Shown here one piece after another: positions 15,599-25,049 of a stretch of DNA of 64,000 bases. Source of the stretch: Streptomyces vinaceus (GTDB lineage Bacteria > Actinomycetota > Actinomycetes > Streptomycetales > Streptomycetaceae); assembly GCF_008704935.1 (NCBI RefSeq), contig NZ_CP023692.1, positions 2,117,001 to 2,181,000 on the forward strand. The letters are read 5' to 3'. A model generated the notes under the pieces. It was not told the DNA's origin. It worked only from the letters and a program-made list of their open reading frames with translations, and made no database searches. The first letter of the stretch is position 1, and each line of letters begins with the position of its first letter. The position numbers and the translations under genes are program-made.

Positions 15599-16960
15599 GT
15601 GAGCCAGGACCTCTCCAAGACCGCGTACGACCACCTGTGGATGCACTTCACCCGCATGTCGTCGTACGAGAACTCCCCCGTCCCCACCATCGTGCGGGGT
15701 GAGGGCACCTACATCTTCGACGACAAGGGCAAGCGCTACCTGGACGGTCTCGCCGGACTGTTCGTGGTCAACGCCGGTCACGGCCGCAAGGAACTGGCCG
15801 AGGTCGCCTACAAGCAGGCGCAGGAACTCGCGTTCTTCCCCATCTGGTCGTACGCGCACCCCAAGGCCGTCGAGCTCGCCGAGCGCCTCGCCGACTACGC
15901 CCCGGGCGACCTGAACAAGGTCTTCTTCACCACCGGTGGCGGCGAGGCCGTCGAGACCGCCTGGAAGCTGGCGAAGCAGTACTTCAAGCTGCAGGGCAAG
16001 CACACCAAGTACAAGGTCATCTCGCGTGCGGTCGCCTACCACGGCACCCCGCAGGGCGCCCTGTCCATCACCGGTCTGCCGGCCCTGAAGGCGCCCTTCG
16101 AGCCGCTGGTCCCCGGCGCGCACAAGGTGCCGAACACCAACATCTACCGCGCCCCGATCTACGGCGACGACCCCGAGGCCTTCGGCCGCTGGTGCGCCGA
16201 CCAGATCGAGCAGGAGATCCTGTTCGAGGGCGCCGACACCGTCGCCGCCGTCTTCCTGGAGCCGGTGCAGAACGCCGGCGGCTGCTTCCCGCCGCCGCCC
16301 GGGTACTTCCAGCGGGTCCGCGAGATCTGCGACGAGTACGACGTGCTCCTCGTCTCCGACGAGACGATCTGCGCCTTCGGCCGCCTCGGCACGATGTTCG
16401 CCTGTGACAAGTTCGGCTACGTGCCCGACATGATCACCTGCGCCAAGGGCATGACCTCGGGCTACTCCCCGATCGGCGCCTGCATCGTCTCGGACCGCAT
16501 CGCCGAGCCGTTCTACAAGGGCGACAACACCTTCCTGCACGGCTACACCTTCGGCGGGCACCCGGTGTCCTCCGCGGTGGCGCTCGCCAACCTCGACATC
16601 TTCGACAAGGAAGGCCTCAACCAGCACGTGCTGGACCACGAGGACGCCTTCTTCTCGACGCTGAAGAAGCTGCACGACCTGCCCATCGTCGGCGACGTCC
16701 GCGGCAACGGCTTCTTCTACGGCATCGAGCTCGTCAAGGACAAGGTCACCAAGGAGTCCTTCACGGACGAGGAGACGGAGCGCGTGCTCTACGGCTTCCT
16801 CTCCAAGGCGCTCTTCGAGAACGGTCTGTACTGCCGGGCCGACGACCGCGGCGACCCGGTCATCCAGCTGGCCCCGCCGCTCATCGCGGACCAGGGCACC
16901 TTCGACGAGATCGAAGGCATCCTGCGCTCGGTGCTCACCGAGGCATGGACCAAGCTGTAA
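15599..16960 (+). CDS. Class III PLP aminotransferase (putrescine / omega-amino acid type)
   Basis: 453-aa aminotransferase beginning at GTG 15599. It has the full class III layout: the substrate-entry region DGLAGLFVVNAGHGR, the phosphate-binding TTGGGEAVETAWKLAKQY, the Asp of LLVSDETICAFGR and the PLP Lys in CAKGMTSGYSPIGA near residue 283. Related enzymes move the amino group of putrescine, GABA or beta-alanine to pyruvate. With the adjacent aminobutyraldehyde dehydrogenase, a putrescine aminotransferase role is most likely. It is cotranscribed with the Lrp-type gene and followed by a strong terminator. Confidence 0.9.
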   Translation: MSQDLSKTAYDHLWMHFTRMSSYENSPVPTIVRGEGTYIFDDKGKRYLDGLAGLFVVNAGHGRKELAEVAYKQAQELAFFPIWSYAHPKAVELAERLADYAPGDLNKVFFTTGGGEAVETAWKLAKQYFKLQGKHTKYKVISRAVAYHGTPQGALSITGLPALKAPFEPLVPGAHKVPNTNIYRAPIYGDDPEAFGRWCADQIEQEILFEGADTVAAVFLEPVQNAGGCFPPPPGYFQRVREICDEYDVLLVSDETICAFGRLGTMFACDKFGYVPDMITCAKGMTSGYSPIGACIVSDRIAEPFYKGDNTFLHGYTFGGHPVSSAVALANLDIFDKEGLNQHVLDHEDAFFSTLKKLHDLPIVGDVRGNGFFYGIELVKDKVTKESFTDEETERVLYGFLSKALFENGLYCRADDRGDPVIQLAPPLIADQGTFDEIEGILRSVLTEAWTKL

Positions 16961-16995
16961 AGAGCAGTGCCTGACGAGCAGTGAATAGTCCGGAC

Positions 16996-17048
16996 CACAC
17001 GGCCCGGATCCCCCGTTCGAGTGAGAACGCGGGGGTCCGGGCCGTGTG
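16996..17048 (+). terminator. Strong hairpin terminator after the aminotransferase gene
   Basis: A long stem begins CACACGGCCCGGA and closes with TCCGGGCCGTGTG. The inner arms CCCCCGTTC and GAACGCGGGGG surround a short loop. It lacks a T-tract, as is usual in streptomycetes. Confidence 0.85.
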
Positions 17049-17143
17049 CTGTCACCATCCAAGACGTTCATCTCTTTACATCTCAGTGCGGCGCCAGTGA
17101 CCGAACGGGTTCCGCTTCGTTCCCCCGGACGGAGGTGTACGCC

Positions 17144-17935
17144 ATGGTGGCTCCACCGGACAACGCCCCACCGGACAATGACGTCCTCTGGGCACGGTCC
17201 GTTCACTACTCCCACGGAGGTTCACCGGGCCTGATCGGGGTCTCGGTGGGCGTCCGCCAGGGCGAGGTCCTGGCCCTGACCGGCCCGCGCGGCAGCGGGA
17301 AGACCACCCTGCTGCGCTGCCTGTCCGGACATCTGGTCCCCGAGCAGGGCGAGATCTGGTTCAACAGCGTGCCCGTCCACACCATGGGCCCCGTCGCCCG
17401 CGAACGGCTGCGCCGCGACCGCTTCGGCTGGATCGGCCCCGATCCCCAGCTGCTGCCCGAGCTCAAGGTGTGGGAGAACGCGGCCCTGCCGCTGCTGGTA
17501 TCCGGCGCCTCCCACCGCACCGCCAAGGCCGCCGCCTGCGAATGGCTGGACCGGCTCGACATCGGCGCCTTCGCCCGCAAGCGCCCCGGCGCGCTGACCC
17601 GCGCCGAGTCCCAGCGGGTCGCGCTGGCCCGGGCCCTGGTCAAGGAGCCCTCGGTGGTCTTCGCCGACGAGCCCACCGCCCCCCTGCACCGCGCCGAGCG
17701 CGCCCTGCTCCTGCGTACGCTCACCACCGCGGCCCGCTCGCACGGGATCACCGTGCTGCTGGCCACCCACGACGAGGAGAGCGCGGCCGTCGCCGACCGC
17801 CGGGTCGAACTGCTCGACGGGCGGCCCGCCGCGGCCGCGGCCGCGGCCGCCGACGGCGCCCTCGGTGCGAACGGCGCCGACGGTCCTTCCGACGAGACCC
17901 CGGAAGGCCAGGCCGCGTGCTCGCTCTCCGCCTAG
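17144..17935 (+). CDS. ABC transporter ATP-binding protein
   Basis: 263 aa from the ATG at 17144, with GGAGG at 17131-17135. Walker A is GPRGSGKTT near residue 46 and Walker B VVFADEPT, with the switch His in LLATHDEES. The signature loop reads LTRAESQRVALARAL in place of LSGGQ, a departure found in some actinobacterial exporters of the MacB/LolD type. The C-terminus is Ala-rich. The stop overlaps the next gene, a multispanning membrane protein, by 19 bp, so the two probably form one transporter. The substrate is unknown. Confidence 0.88.
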   Translation: MVAPPDNAPPDNDVLWARSVHYSHGGSPGLIGVSVGVRQGEVLALTGPRGSGKTTLLRCLSGHLVPEQGEIWFNSVPVHTMGPVARERLRRDRFGWIGPDPQLLPELKVWENAALPLLVSGASHRTAKAAACEWLDRLDIGAFARKRPGALTRAESQRVALARALVKEPSVVFADEPTAPLHRAERALLLRTLTTAARSHGITVLLATHDEESAAVADRRVELLDGRPAAAAAAAADGALGANGADGPSDETPEGQAACSLSA

Positions 17936-18990
17936 CCCGCGGCTCCCGCCCGCTCGTCCAGCTGCGCCGGCTGCTGGTCTCCGCCGCCTGCGCCGCGACG
18001 GGATTCCTCCTGCTGTACGTGCTCGCGGAAGCCACCGACCGGCCTGCCGGATCGTTCCCGCGCCTGCTGTGGGCGCTGGTTCCCCTCGCCGTCACCGTGC
18101 AGTTCGCGGTCGCCGTCGCCCGGACCGACCCCGCGACCCGGCCCCGCGAAGGGCTGGACGCCGTCGGGCTGGGCCCCGTACGGCTGCTCCTCGTCGCCGT
18201 GGTCTCCACCGCCGTCGCGTGCACCCTGGGCAGCGCCCTGGCCCTGGCCGCCTTCCTGCACCTGCGCGGCGAGCTCACCGGCCTGCCCTTCGACGGAGCC
18301 GCGGCCGGACTGCTCCACGCCGACCGGCCGCTGCCCGTGGCGGCCGCCCTCACCCTGCTGGCCCTGATCCCGCTGAGCGCCTGCGCCGCCACCGCCCTCG
18401 CCCTGCGCCCGCACGCGCCGCCGGCCCCGCAGACCGCCCTGCCCTGGGGCATCTCCCTCACCGCCTGCGGACTGGCCGTCGAGGCGTACGCGGGCCCCGG
18501 CGGCGCCGGGATGCCGGCCGGCTGGGCCCTCACCGCCGTCGGTCTCTCCCTCGCGGGTCCCGGGCTCGCCTACGCCTGCGGAGCGCTGGTCCAGGCGGCC
18601 CGCCCCGGCGCGATGCGGCTGCTGGCCGGGCGGACCCTCCAGGAGGAGGCACCCCGGCTGGGCCGCCCCCTCGGCGTCCTGTGCGCGGTCGGCGCGGGGG
18701 CCCTCACCGCCGCGGCCCTGCGCGAGCGCGGCGGCCTCGGCGTCCCGCTGGGCCCGCTGACCGGGCCGGCCTGCGCCCTGGTCGTCCTGTGCGCGGCCGC
18801 GACCCTGGTCACCCGCGCCGTCGAGGTGCGCCAGGACCGCTCGGCCGCGCGGACGGCACTGCGCGACATGGGCGCCCCGGGCGGAGTCCTCCGTACGGCC
18901 GCGACCTTGCGCGCCACCGCGCTGGTGGCCGTCTGCGCGCCGGTCGTATGGGGTGTGGCGCAGCTGACGTCGCTGGCATTGACCCGCTGA
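17917..18990 (+). CDS. Multispanning membrane protein, probable permease partner of the upstream ATPase
   Basis: 357 aa starting at GTG 17917 inside the ATPase gene. About eight to ten hydrophobic segments of Ala/Leu/Val are visible, with a basic segment RLARGSRPLVQLRR at the N-terminus. The C-terminal third (QDRSAARTALRDMGAPGGVLRTAA) resembles FtsX-like permeases in which a coupling region follows a TM segment. No catalytic motif is visible. Overlapping translation with an ABC ATPase is the main functional clue. Confidence 0.75.
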   Translation: MLALRLARGSRPLVQLRRLLVSAACAATGFLLLYVLAEATDRPAGSFPRLLWALVPLAVTVQFAVAVARTDPATRPREGLDAVGLGPVRLLLVAVVSTAVACTLGSALALAAFLHLRGELTGLPFDGAAAGLLHADRPLPVAAALTLLALIPLSACAATALALRPHAPPAPQTALPWGISLTACGLAVEAYAGPGGAGMPAGWALTAVGLSLAGPGLAYACGALVQAARPGAMRLLAGRTLQEEAPRLGRPLGVLCAVGAGALTAAALRERGGLGVPLGPLTGPACALVVLCAAATLVTRAVEVRQDRSAARTALRDMGAPGGVLRTAATLRATALVAVCAPVVWGVAQLTSLALTR

Positions 18991-19016
18991 CCCGGGCAGC
19001 CCTTAGGGTGGGCCGA

Positions 19017-20123
19017 ATGGTCAACGGATACATCGACACCGAGATCGAGACGCTCGCCGAGTTCGACCGGGTCGCGGCCCGCGGCTCGCTCAGCGGCTAC
19101 CGGGTCCAGTCGGTCAACCTGATGGAGCGCACGTTCGCCCTCCTCTCCGCCGACACCTCCGCGGCCGTCTTCCTCGGCTGCGCGATGGAGCCCGACGCCT
19201 CGGCGAAGGTGCGCGCGGACGGCGCCCTCGTCTTCCCGCCCGTCCCGGACCTCCCCTTCGACCCGTACCGCGGTCTGCTGTACGGCGCCGACGAGCTGTT
19301 CGCGGGGCTGGCGGACGGCTACGAGACCACCCCGGACGCCCAGTCGTACGCCTGGTTCCAGGAGTCCAAGGCGGACGGCGACATCTTCTCCTCGATGCTG
19401 CGGTCGATCCACGACGACGCGGTCTCCGACGCCCTCGACGAACACCTCGCCGGCGCCCGGGTGGTGGGCGTCATGGGCGGCCACGCGATGGCCCGAGGCG
19501 GCCTCGACTACCAGGGCGCGGCAGAACTCGGCCGCGAACTGGCCCGGTCCGGACTGACGGTGGCCACCGGCGGCGGCCCGGGCGCGATGGAGGCGGCCAA
19601 CCTCGGCGCCTACCTGGCGCCCGCCCCGGACGAGGCCCTGGCGGAGGCCCTGGAGATCCTGGCCAAGGCCCCTTCGTTCGTCCCCTCGGTCTCCGACTGG
19701 GCGCGGGCGGCCTTCGCCGTACGCGACCGCTGGCCCGGGGGCGGCGACTCCGTGGGCATCCCCACCTGGTTCTACGGGCACGAGCCGCCGAACGCCTTCG
19801 CCGGCCACATCGCCAAGTACTTCGCGAACGCCACCCGCGAGGACGGGCTGCTCGCCCGGTCGAACGCGGGCGTCGTCTTCCTGCCGGGCGCTGCGGGCAC
19901 CCTCCAGGAGATATTCGACAACGCGACGCCGAACTACTACGGGTCGCGGGGCGAACCGACCCCGATGGTGCTCGTCGACCGTACGCACTGGACCGAGCAC
20001 CTGCCGGCGTGGCCGCTGCTCCAGGCGCTGGCGCGCGGCCGGGCGATGGAGTCGCGGATCGCTCTGGTCGACTCGGTGGACGAGGTCCCCGCCGTGCTCG
20101 CGGCGATGGACGTGAAGAACTAG
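19017..20123 (+). CDS. LOG-like Rossmann-fold nucleotide-binding protein
   Basis: 368 aa from the ATG at 19017. The central Rossmann region has VVGVMGGHAMARGG and VATGGGPGAMEAAN, which match lysine-decarboxylase-like / LOG proteins. The motif normally written PGGxGTxxE appears as PGAAGTLQE, keeping the Gly-Thr and Glu. An extra N-terminal domain of about 140 residues precedes the fold, unlike the roughly 190-aa cytokinin-activating LOG enzymes. Family members hydrolyse nucleoside monophosphates to base and ribose-5-phosphate. The substrate here is unknown. Confidence 0.82.
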   Translation: MVNGYIDTEIETLAEFDRVAARGSLSGYRVQSVNLMERTFALLSADTSAAVFLGCAMEPDASAKVRADGALVFPPVPDLPFDPYRGLLYGADELFAGLADGYETTPDAQSYAWFQESKADGDIFSSMLRSIHDDAVSDALDEHLAGARVVGVMGGHAMARGGLDYQGAAELGRELARSGLTVATGGGPGAMEAANLGAYLAPAPDEALAEALEILAKAPSFVPSVSDWARAAFAVRDRWPGGGDSVGIPTWFYGHEPPNAFAGHIAKYFANATREDGLLARSNAGVVFLPGAAGTLQEIFDNATPNYYGSRGEPTPMVLVDRTHWTEHLPAWPLLQALARGRAMESRIALVDSVDEVPAVLAAMDVKN

Positions 20124-20222
20124 ACGAACCGGAGGGCGGTCCGAGGCAACTTCCCGGCCCGATCACACGTCTGCCCTAGGTAATCAAAACGCAAAACCTG
20201 CCAGACGTGAACGGAGCCCTCG

Positions 20223-21125
20223 GTGCTCATAGGCCTGCTGACCGCGATCGCGGCGTCCATCTGCTACGGCACGGGATCCGTCCTGCAAGCCGTGGGCTCC
20301 CGCCGGGCGGCCCGGACGACCCCGGCCGCCGCGGGGGTGACCGCGCACGGTGGCCCGAACCTCTCGTCCACCGCCAAGGCGGCGATGACATGGGAGTTCA
20401 TCGTCGGCACCATCCTCGACTTCGTCGGCTTCGGGCTGGGTGCGCTCGCCGCCCGGCTCCTGCCGCTGTTCCTCTCCCAGACGGTGATCAGCGCCAACCT
20501 GGTGATCACGGCCGTGCTCAGCGTCAAGATGCTGGGCATCCGGCTGACCCGTAAGGAATGGACCTCGATCGGCGTCGTCTGCGCGGCGCTGGTGCTGCTG
20601 GCGACCGCCGCCGGCCACGAGGGCGGCCACCACGCCCCCATGTCCACGCACTGGTGGCTGTTCGCGGTGACCCTGCTGATCATCGCGGGCGGCACGGTGG
20701 CCGTCCGCCTCCTCGGCTCCCGGGCGGCGATCCTGGCCGGCCTGCTGTCGGGGCTCGCCTTCGGCGCGCTGGGCGTGGGCGTACGGATCCTGGACGGCAT
20801 CGACCCGTTCGACCTGGGCACGCTCCTCGCCGACCCGGCCCTCTACGCCATCGTGCTGGCCGGCGTGGGCGGCATGTACCTGCACACGGTCGCCCTCCAG
20901 ATCGGCTCGGTGAACGGCGCGACGGCCGCGCTGGTCGTCGGCGAAACCGTCCTGCCGGGCGCGATCGGCGTCCTGTGGCTGGGCGACGCCTCCCGCCCGG
21001 GCCTGGCCTGGCTGGCGGTCCTCGGCTTCGTCCTGGCCGTCGCGGGCGCGGTGGCGGTCGCCTGGTACGGCAACCACGAGGGCGCGCAGGCCCCGGCGCA
21101 GGAACCGGCTCCCGCCGGCGTCTGA
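20223..21125 (+). CDS. DMT-superfamily (EamA-like) membrane protein
   Basis: 300-aa integral membrane protein starting at GTG 20223. Roughly nine to ten hydrophobic segments are seen. The start [22 protein letters not shown] and the second-half [19 protein letters not shown] resemble the repeated five-helix halves of drug/metabolite transporters. Membrane topology is clear; the transported compound is not. It is convergent with the thiamine ABC operon. Confidence 0.75.
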   Translation: MLIGLLTAIAASICYGTGSVLQAVGSRRAARTTPAAAGVTAHGGPNLSSTAKAAMTWEFIVGTILDFVGFGLGALAARLLPLFLSQTVISANLVITAVLSVKMLGIRLTRKEWTSIGVVCAALVLLATAAGHEGGHHAPMSTHWWLFAVTLLIIAGGTVAVRLLGSRAAILAGLLSGLAFGALGVGVRILDGIDPFDLGTLLADPALYAIVLAGVGGMYLHTVALQIGSVNGATAALVVGETVLPGAIGVLWLGDASRPGLAWLAVLGFVLAVAGAVAVAWYGNHEGAQAPAQEPAPAGV

Positions 21126-21162
21126 GGCGGCGGGGACGAGCCCGGGCTCCCGGCGGCCACGG

Positions 21163-22197
21163 CTACGCCGCCGGGAGCACGACCACCTCGGCCGGCGAGA
21201 AGGCCACCGCGACCCGGTCGCCCACCGTCGGCGCCCCGGCCAGCCCGCACTCCGCCTCCAGCTCCGGCCCCGCCTCCGGCCGCAGCCGCAGTGCGACATG
21301 CGTCCCGCGGAACGTCCGCGCGAGCACCTCGCACCGCAGGCCGGCCGCCGCCTGCACCACCCCGGCGGGCCGGATCAGCAGGTTCTGCTCCCCCTGCGGC
21401 GACCCGGCCGGCACCCGCACCTCCCCCCACGCCGTCACCGCGGCCCCGCCGGCCACCACGGCCGGGATCACGTTCTCGAAGCCGAGGAACCGCGCCACGA
21501 ACTCCGAAGCCGGCCGCTGCCACACCTCCAGCGGGGTCCCGGCCTGCGCGATCCGCCCCTCCCGCATCACCACCACCCGGTCGGCCAGCGCGAAGGCCTC
21601 CCCCTGATCGTGCGTGACGGCCAGCACGGTGGTCCCGAGCCGGGAGAACAGCTCCCGCAACTCCACCACCAGCCGCTCCCGAAGCCCCCGGTCCAGCTGG
21701 CCCAGCGGCTCGTCCAGCATCAGCAGCCGCGGCGACGGCGCCAGCGCCCGCGCCAGGGCGACCCGCTGCTGCTCACCGCCCGACAGCGAGGCCACCGGGC
21801 GGCCCTGGGCCCCCGGGAGCCCGACCAGCTCCAGCAACTCGGCGACCCGCTCCTCGTACGATCCGCGGCCTGGCCTCCCGGCCGAGCCCCGCATGCGCAG
21901 CCCGAACGCGACGTTCCCGCCCACGTCCCGGTGCGGGAACAGCTGGTGGTCCTGGAACATCAGGCCCACCCCGCGCCGGTGCACGGGCACCCGCGCCTGG
22001 TCCGCCCCGCCCAGCAGGACCCGCCCCGCCGAGACGGGCTGGAGCCCGGCCACCACCCGCAGCAACGTGGACTTGCCGCTTCCGCTGGGCCCCAGCACAC
22101 ACACGACCTCGTGCTCGGCGACCTCCAGGTCGACCGCGTCCACGACGGCACGTTCACCGAAGCGGACCGACACCCCCGCCAGTTCGAGCAACGTCAT
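21163..22197 (-). CDS. thiQ: Thiamine ABC transporter ATP-binding protein
   Basis: 344 aa from the ATG at 22195-22197, which overlaps the permease stop (ATGA). Walker A GPSGSGKST near residue 37, Q-loop LMFQDHQLFPHRDV, signature LSGGEQQRVALARAL, Walker B LLMLDEPLG and switch VTHDQGEA are all intact. A C-terminal TOBE-like regulatory domain follows (LRCEVLARTFRGTHVALRL). It energises uptake through the permease at 22197-23879. Thiamine is inferred from the TPP riboswitch heading the operon; without it the gene would be called a generic iron/spermidine-type ATPase. Confidence 0.88.
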   Translation of the reverse strand: MTLLELAGVSVRFGERAVVDAVDLEVAEHEVVCVLGPSGSGKSTLLRVVAGLQPVSAGRVLLGGADQARVPVHRRGVGLMFQDHQLFPHRDVGGNVAFGLRMRGSAGRPGRGSYEERVAELLELVGLPGAQGRPVASLSGGEQQRVALARALAPSPRLLMLDEPLGQLDRGLRERLVVELRELFSRLGTTVLAVTHDQGEAFALADRVVVMREGRIAQAGTPLEVWQRPASEFVARFLGFENVIPAVVAGGAAVTAWGEVRVPAGSPQGEQNLLIRPAGVVQAAAGLRCEVLARTFRGTHVALRLRPEAGPELEAECGLAGAPTVGDRVAVAFSPAEVVVLPAA

Positions 22198-23879
22198 CAG
22201 AACTCTCCCGAGGTCTTGTCGGGCCGCAGGCGCTCCAGCACCAGCAGGGCCGCCGCGCACACCAGCATCAAGATCGTGCTCAGGGCCATCGCCTGCCCGT
22301 AGTTCATCTCACCCGCCCGCCCCAGCAACCGCGCCACGGCCACCGGCAGCGTCGGCCGGTCGGGCCGGGCGATGAAGACGGTCGCCCCGAACTCCCCGAG
22401 CGAGACGGCGAAGGCGAATCCGGCCGCGATGAGCAGCGCCCGCCGCACCAGCGGCAGGTCCACCTCCCGCCAGGCCCGCAGCGGAGACGCCCCCAGCACG
22501 GCGGCGGCCTCGCGCAGCCGCCCGTCCACGGCGCGCAGTACCGGCAGCATGGTCCGTACGACGAACGGCACGCCGACCAGCGCCTGCGCGAGCGGCACCA
22601 GGATCCACGAGGTCCGCAGGTCCAGCGGGGGCTCGTCCAGGGTGATCAGGAACCCGAAACCGACGGTCACCGCCGAGACCCCCAGCGGAAGCATCAGCAG
22701 CGCGTCGAACCCGCGCACGAACCGGCCCCCGCGCCGGGTCAGCGCCGCCGCCGCGAGCCCCCCGACAGCCAAGGCGATGGCCGTGGCGGCGAGCGCGTAC
22801 TGGAGGGAGTTCCAAATGGCCTCCAGCGGCGGCACCAGAAACGTTCCGCCACCCGCGCCCACGTCCTGGAGCGCCCGGTAGAACCCGAACCCGTACCCGC
22901 CCGGCGCATCGAGGGAGCGCTCCACCAGCACCGCCAGCGGGGCCACGATCAGCAGCGCCACCGTCAGCAGCACCCCGCCCAGCAGGGCGCGCTGCCCCGG
23001 CCCGCGGACCCGGTGCGCGGTCCGCGCCGGATCGACGAGCCGCAGGGCGGTCTCGCGCCGGCGCACGGTCCAGGCGTGGATACCGAGGATCAGGCCGACC
23101 GCCGCGAACTGGACCATCGTGAGGACGGCGGCCGTCGGCAGGTCCAGCAGCTGCGCGGTCTGCCGGTAGACCTCCACCTCCAAGGTGGCGTACGAGGGCC
23201 CGCCGAGGATCTGCACGACGCCGAAGGAGGTGAACGTGAACAGGAACACCATCAGCGAGGCCGCGGCCACCGCCGGCCCGAGCGCGGGCAGGGTCACCCG
23301 CCGCCAGGCGGCGAACCGTCCGGCGCCGAGGACCCGTGCGGCCTCCTCCTGGCGCGGGTCCAGCTGCGCCCACAGCCCGCCGACCGTCCGTACGACGACG
23401 GCGTAGTTGAAGAAGACGTGCGCGAGCAGGATCGCCCACACGGTGGTGTCCAGCCGGACGCCCCACACCTCGTCCAGCAGCCCTCCCCGCCCGACCAGCG
23501 CCAGGAACGCCGTGCCGACGACCACCGTCGGCAGCACGAACGGGACGGTGACCACCGCCCGCAGCAGTTGCTTGCCGGGGAACTCGAAGCGCGCGAACAC
23601 GTACGCGCCGGGGAGTGCGATCAGGAGCGTGAGCGCCGTCGACGCGAGCGCCTGCCAGGTGGTGAACCAGAGCACGTCGGCGATGTCGGGCCGGGCCAGC
23701 ACCTCGCCGATCCGGCCGAACTGCCATCCCTCGTCGGTCTTGATCCCGCGGCCCACGATCGCGGCCACGGGATACGCGAAGAACAGCCCGAAGAAGGCGA
23801 GCGGCACGGCCATCAGCAGGAGCCGGACGGCCGTGCCGCGCGCGCTCTCGCGTGCTACTTCACGACGAGCGAGGACCAT
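22197..23879 (-). CDS. thiP: Thiamine ABC transporter permease (fused double permease)
   Basis: 560 aa from the ATG at 23877-23879; a GTG 12 bp further upstream is possible. Two binding-protein-dependent permease halves are fused, with about 12 hydrophobic segments. Coupling motifs are EEAARVLGAGRFAAWRRVTLP in the first half and REAAAVLGASPLRAWREVDLP in the second. This duplicated layout is typical of ThiP and FbpB proteins. It overlaps the binding-protein gene by 25 bp and the ATPase gene by 1 bp, so the three are one translationally coupled operon. Confidence 0.9.
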   Translation of the reverse strand: MVLARREVARESARGTAVRLLLMAVPLAFFGLFFAYPVAAIVGRGIKTDEGWQFGRIGEVLARPDIADVLWFTTWQALASTALTLLIALPGAYVFARFEFPGKQLLRAVVTVPFVLPTVVVGTAFLALVGRGGLLDEVWGVRLDTTVWAILLAHVFFNYAVVVRTVGGLWAQLDPRQEEAARVLGAGRFAAWRRVTLPALGPAVAAASLMVFLFTFTSFGVVQILGGPSYATLEVEVYRQTAQLLDLPTAAVLTMVQFAAVGLILGIHAWTVRRRETALRLVDPARTAHRVRGPGQRALLGGVLLTVALLIVAPLAVLVERSLDAPGGYGFGFYRALQDVGAGGGTFLVPPLEAIWNSLQYALAATAIALAVGGLAAAALTRRGGRFVRGFDALLMLPLGVSAVTVGFGFLITLDEPPLDLRTSWILVPLAQALVGVPFVVRTMLPVLRAVDGRLREAAAVLGASPLRAWREVDLPLVRRALLIAAGFAFAVSLGEFGATVFIARPDRPTLPVAVARLLGRAGEMNYGQAMALSTILMLVCAAALLVLERLRPDKTSGEF

Positions 23880-24955
23880 GCCTTGACCCACTGCTCACGG
23901 TTCTTGGCGATCGTCTCGGGAGCCACGTTCTCGGGCTTCTCGATGACCACGCCGTGCTTCGTGAACAGCTCCGGCAGCTTCGCGTCCTTGACCACCGGGT
24001 TCACGAACATCTGCAGCGGCATGTCCTCCTGGAACTTCTTGCTCACCAGGAAGTCGAGGAGCGCCTTGCCGCCCTCCTCGTTCTTCGCGCCCTTGAGCAG
24101 GCCCGCGAACTCGACCTGGCGGAAGCAGGTGCCGGTGGCCACGCCCGTGGGGGCCTCGGCCGGCTGCGGCTCCCCGTACAGGACCTCGACCGGCGGGCTG
24201 GAGGCGTACGAGACGACCAGCGGCCGGTCGCCCTTGGCCTTCTTGCCGCCCGCGGAGCCGGAGAAACGCTCGTTGTAGGCCTGCTCCCAGCCGTCGACGA
24301 CCTCGACGCCGTTGGCCTTGAGCTTGCTCCAGTAGTCCTTCCAGCCTTCCTCGCCGTACTTGCCGACGGAGGCGAGCAGGAAGCCGAGGCCCGGCGAGGA
24401 GGTCGCCGCGTTCTCGGTGACCAGCAGGTTCTTGTACTCCGGCTTGACCAGGTCGTCCAGCGTCTGCGGCGGGGCGATCTTCTTGTCGGCGAAGTACGCC
24501 TTGTCGTAGTTGACGCAGATGTCGCCGGAGTCGACCGGGGTGACCCGGTGCTCCTTGTCGAGCACGTACTCGGGCTTCACGTCGGCCAGGCCCTTGACCT
24601 CGTACGGGGTGAAGATGCCGTTGTCGAGGGCGCGCGAGAGCAGCGTGTTGTCCACACCGAAGAAGACGTCGCCGCGCGGCGAGCCCTTGGTGAGGATCTC
24701 CTGGTTGAGGGCGGCGCCCGCGTCCCCGGACTTCAGGACCTTGACCGTGTAGCCGCTCTGCTGCTCGAACTCCTTGAGGACCGTGTCGGTCACGTTGAAG
24801 GAGTCGTGCGAGACGAGCGTGACCGTCTTGGACTTCGGCGCGCCGCTCTCGCCGGAGGCGGACTCGTCCTTGCCCCCGCCGCCGCAGGCGCTGAGCGTGG
24901 CGACGCCGAGCGCGGCCGCGAGCGCGGCGCCCGCGAACTTCTTGGTGGTGCTCAC
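23855..24955 (-). CDS. thiB: Thiamine-binding lipoprotein of ABC transporter
   Basis: 366 aa from GTG 24953-24955, with AGGAGG nine bases upstream inside a hairpin. The signal peptide ends in the lipobox LSAC. The mature domain resembles TbpA/ThiB: TVTLVSHDSFNVTDTVLKEFEQ, VFFGVDNTLLSRAL, VDSGDICVNYD and a C-terminal MFVNPVVKDAKLPE. It captures thiamine, or a phosphate or precursor of it, outside the membrane. It is the first gene of the operon and directly follows a TPP riboswitch, so excess TPP should lower its expression. Confidence 0.9.
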   Translation of the reverse strand: MSTTKKFAGAALAAALGVATLSACGGGGKDESASGESGAPKSKTVTLVSHDSFNVTDTVLKEFEQQSGYTVKVLKSGDAGAALNQEILTKGSPRGDVFFGVDNTLLSRALDNGIFTPYEVKGLADVKPEYVLDKEHRVTPVDSGDICVNYDKAYFADKKIAPPQTLDDLVKPEYKNLLVTENAATSSPGLGFLLASVGKYGEEGWKDYWSKLKANGVEVVDGWEQAYNERFSGSAGGKKAKGDRPLVVSYASSPPVEVLYGEPQPAEAPTGVATGTCFRQVEFAGLLKGAKNEEGGKALLDFLVSKKFQEDMPLQMFVNPVVKDAKLPELFTKHGVVIEKPENVAPETIAKNREQWVKAWSSLVVK

Positions 24956-24965
24956 TGGTGATTTC

Positions 24966-24984
24966 CTCCTGGGATGACCAGGAG
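24966..24984 (-). promoter_or_regulatory. Hairpin occluding the thiB ribosome-binding site
   Basis: On the minus strand CTCCTGG pairs with CCAGGAG around a 5-nt loop. The 3' arm is most of the AGGAGG ribosome-binding site of the thiB gene. It is a likely expression platform of the riboswitch, acting on translation. Confidence 0.75.
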
Positions 24985-24992
24985 AAGACGCG

Positions 24993-25033
24993 GCCCTGCC
25001 CGGCGCTCCGTGCGAGCGGTCGCCGGGCAGGGC
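24993..25033 (-). terminator. GC-rich hairpin between TPP aptamer and thiB
   Basis: The 13-bp perfect arms GCCCTGCCCGGCG and CGCCGGGCAGGGC lie between the aptamer and the ribosome-binding-site hairpin. It may act as an intrinsic terminator or spacer stem. No U-tract follows. Confidence 0.65.
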
Positions 25034-25049
25034 GCAACAGCTTGAGTGA

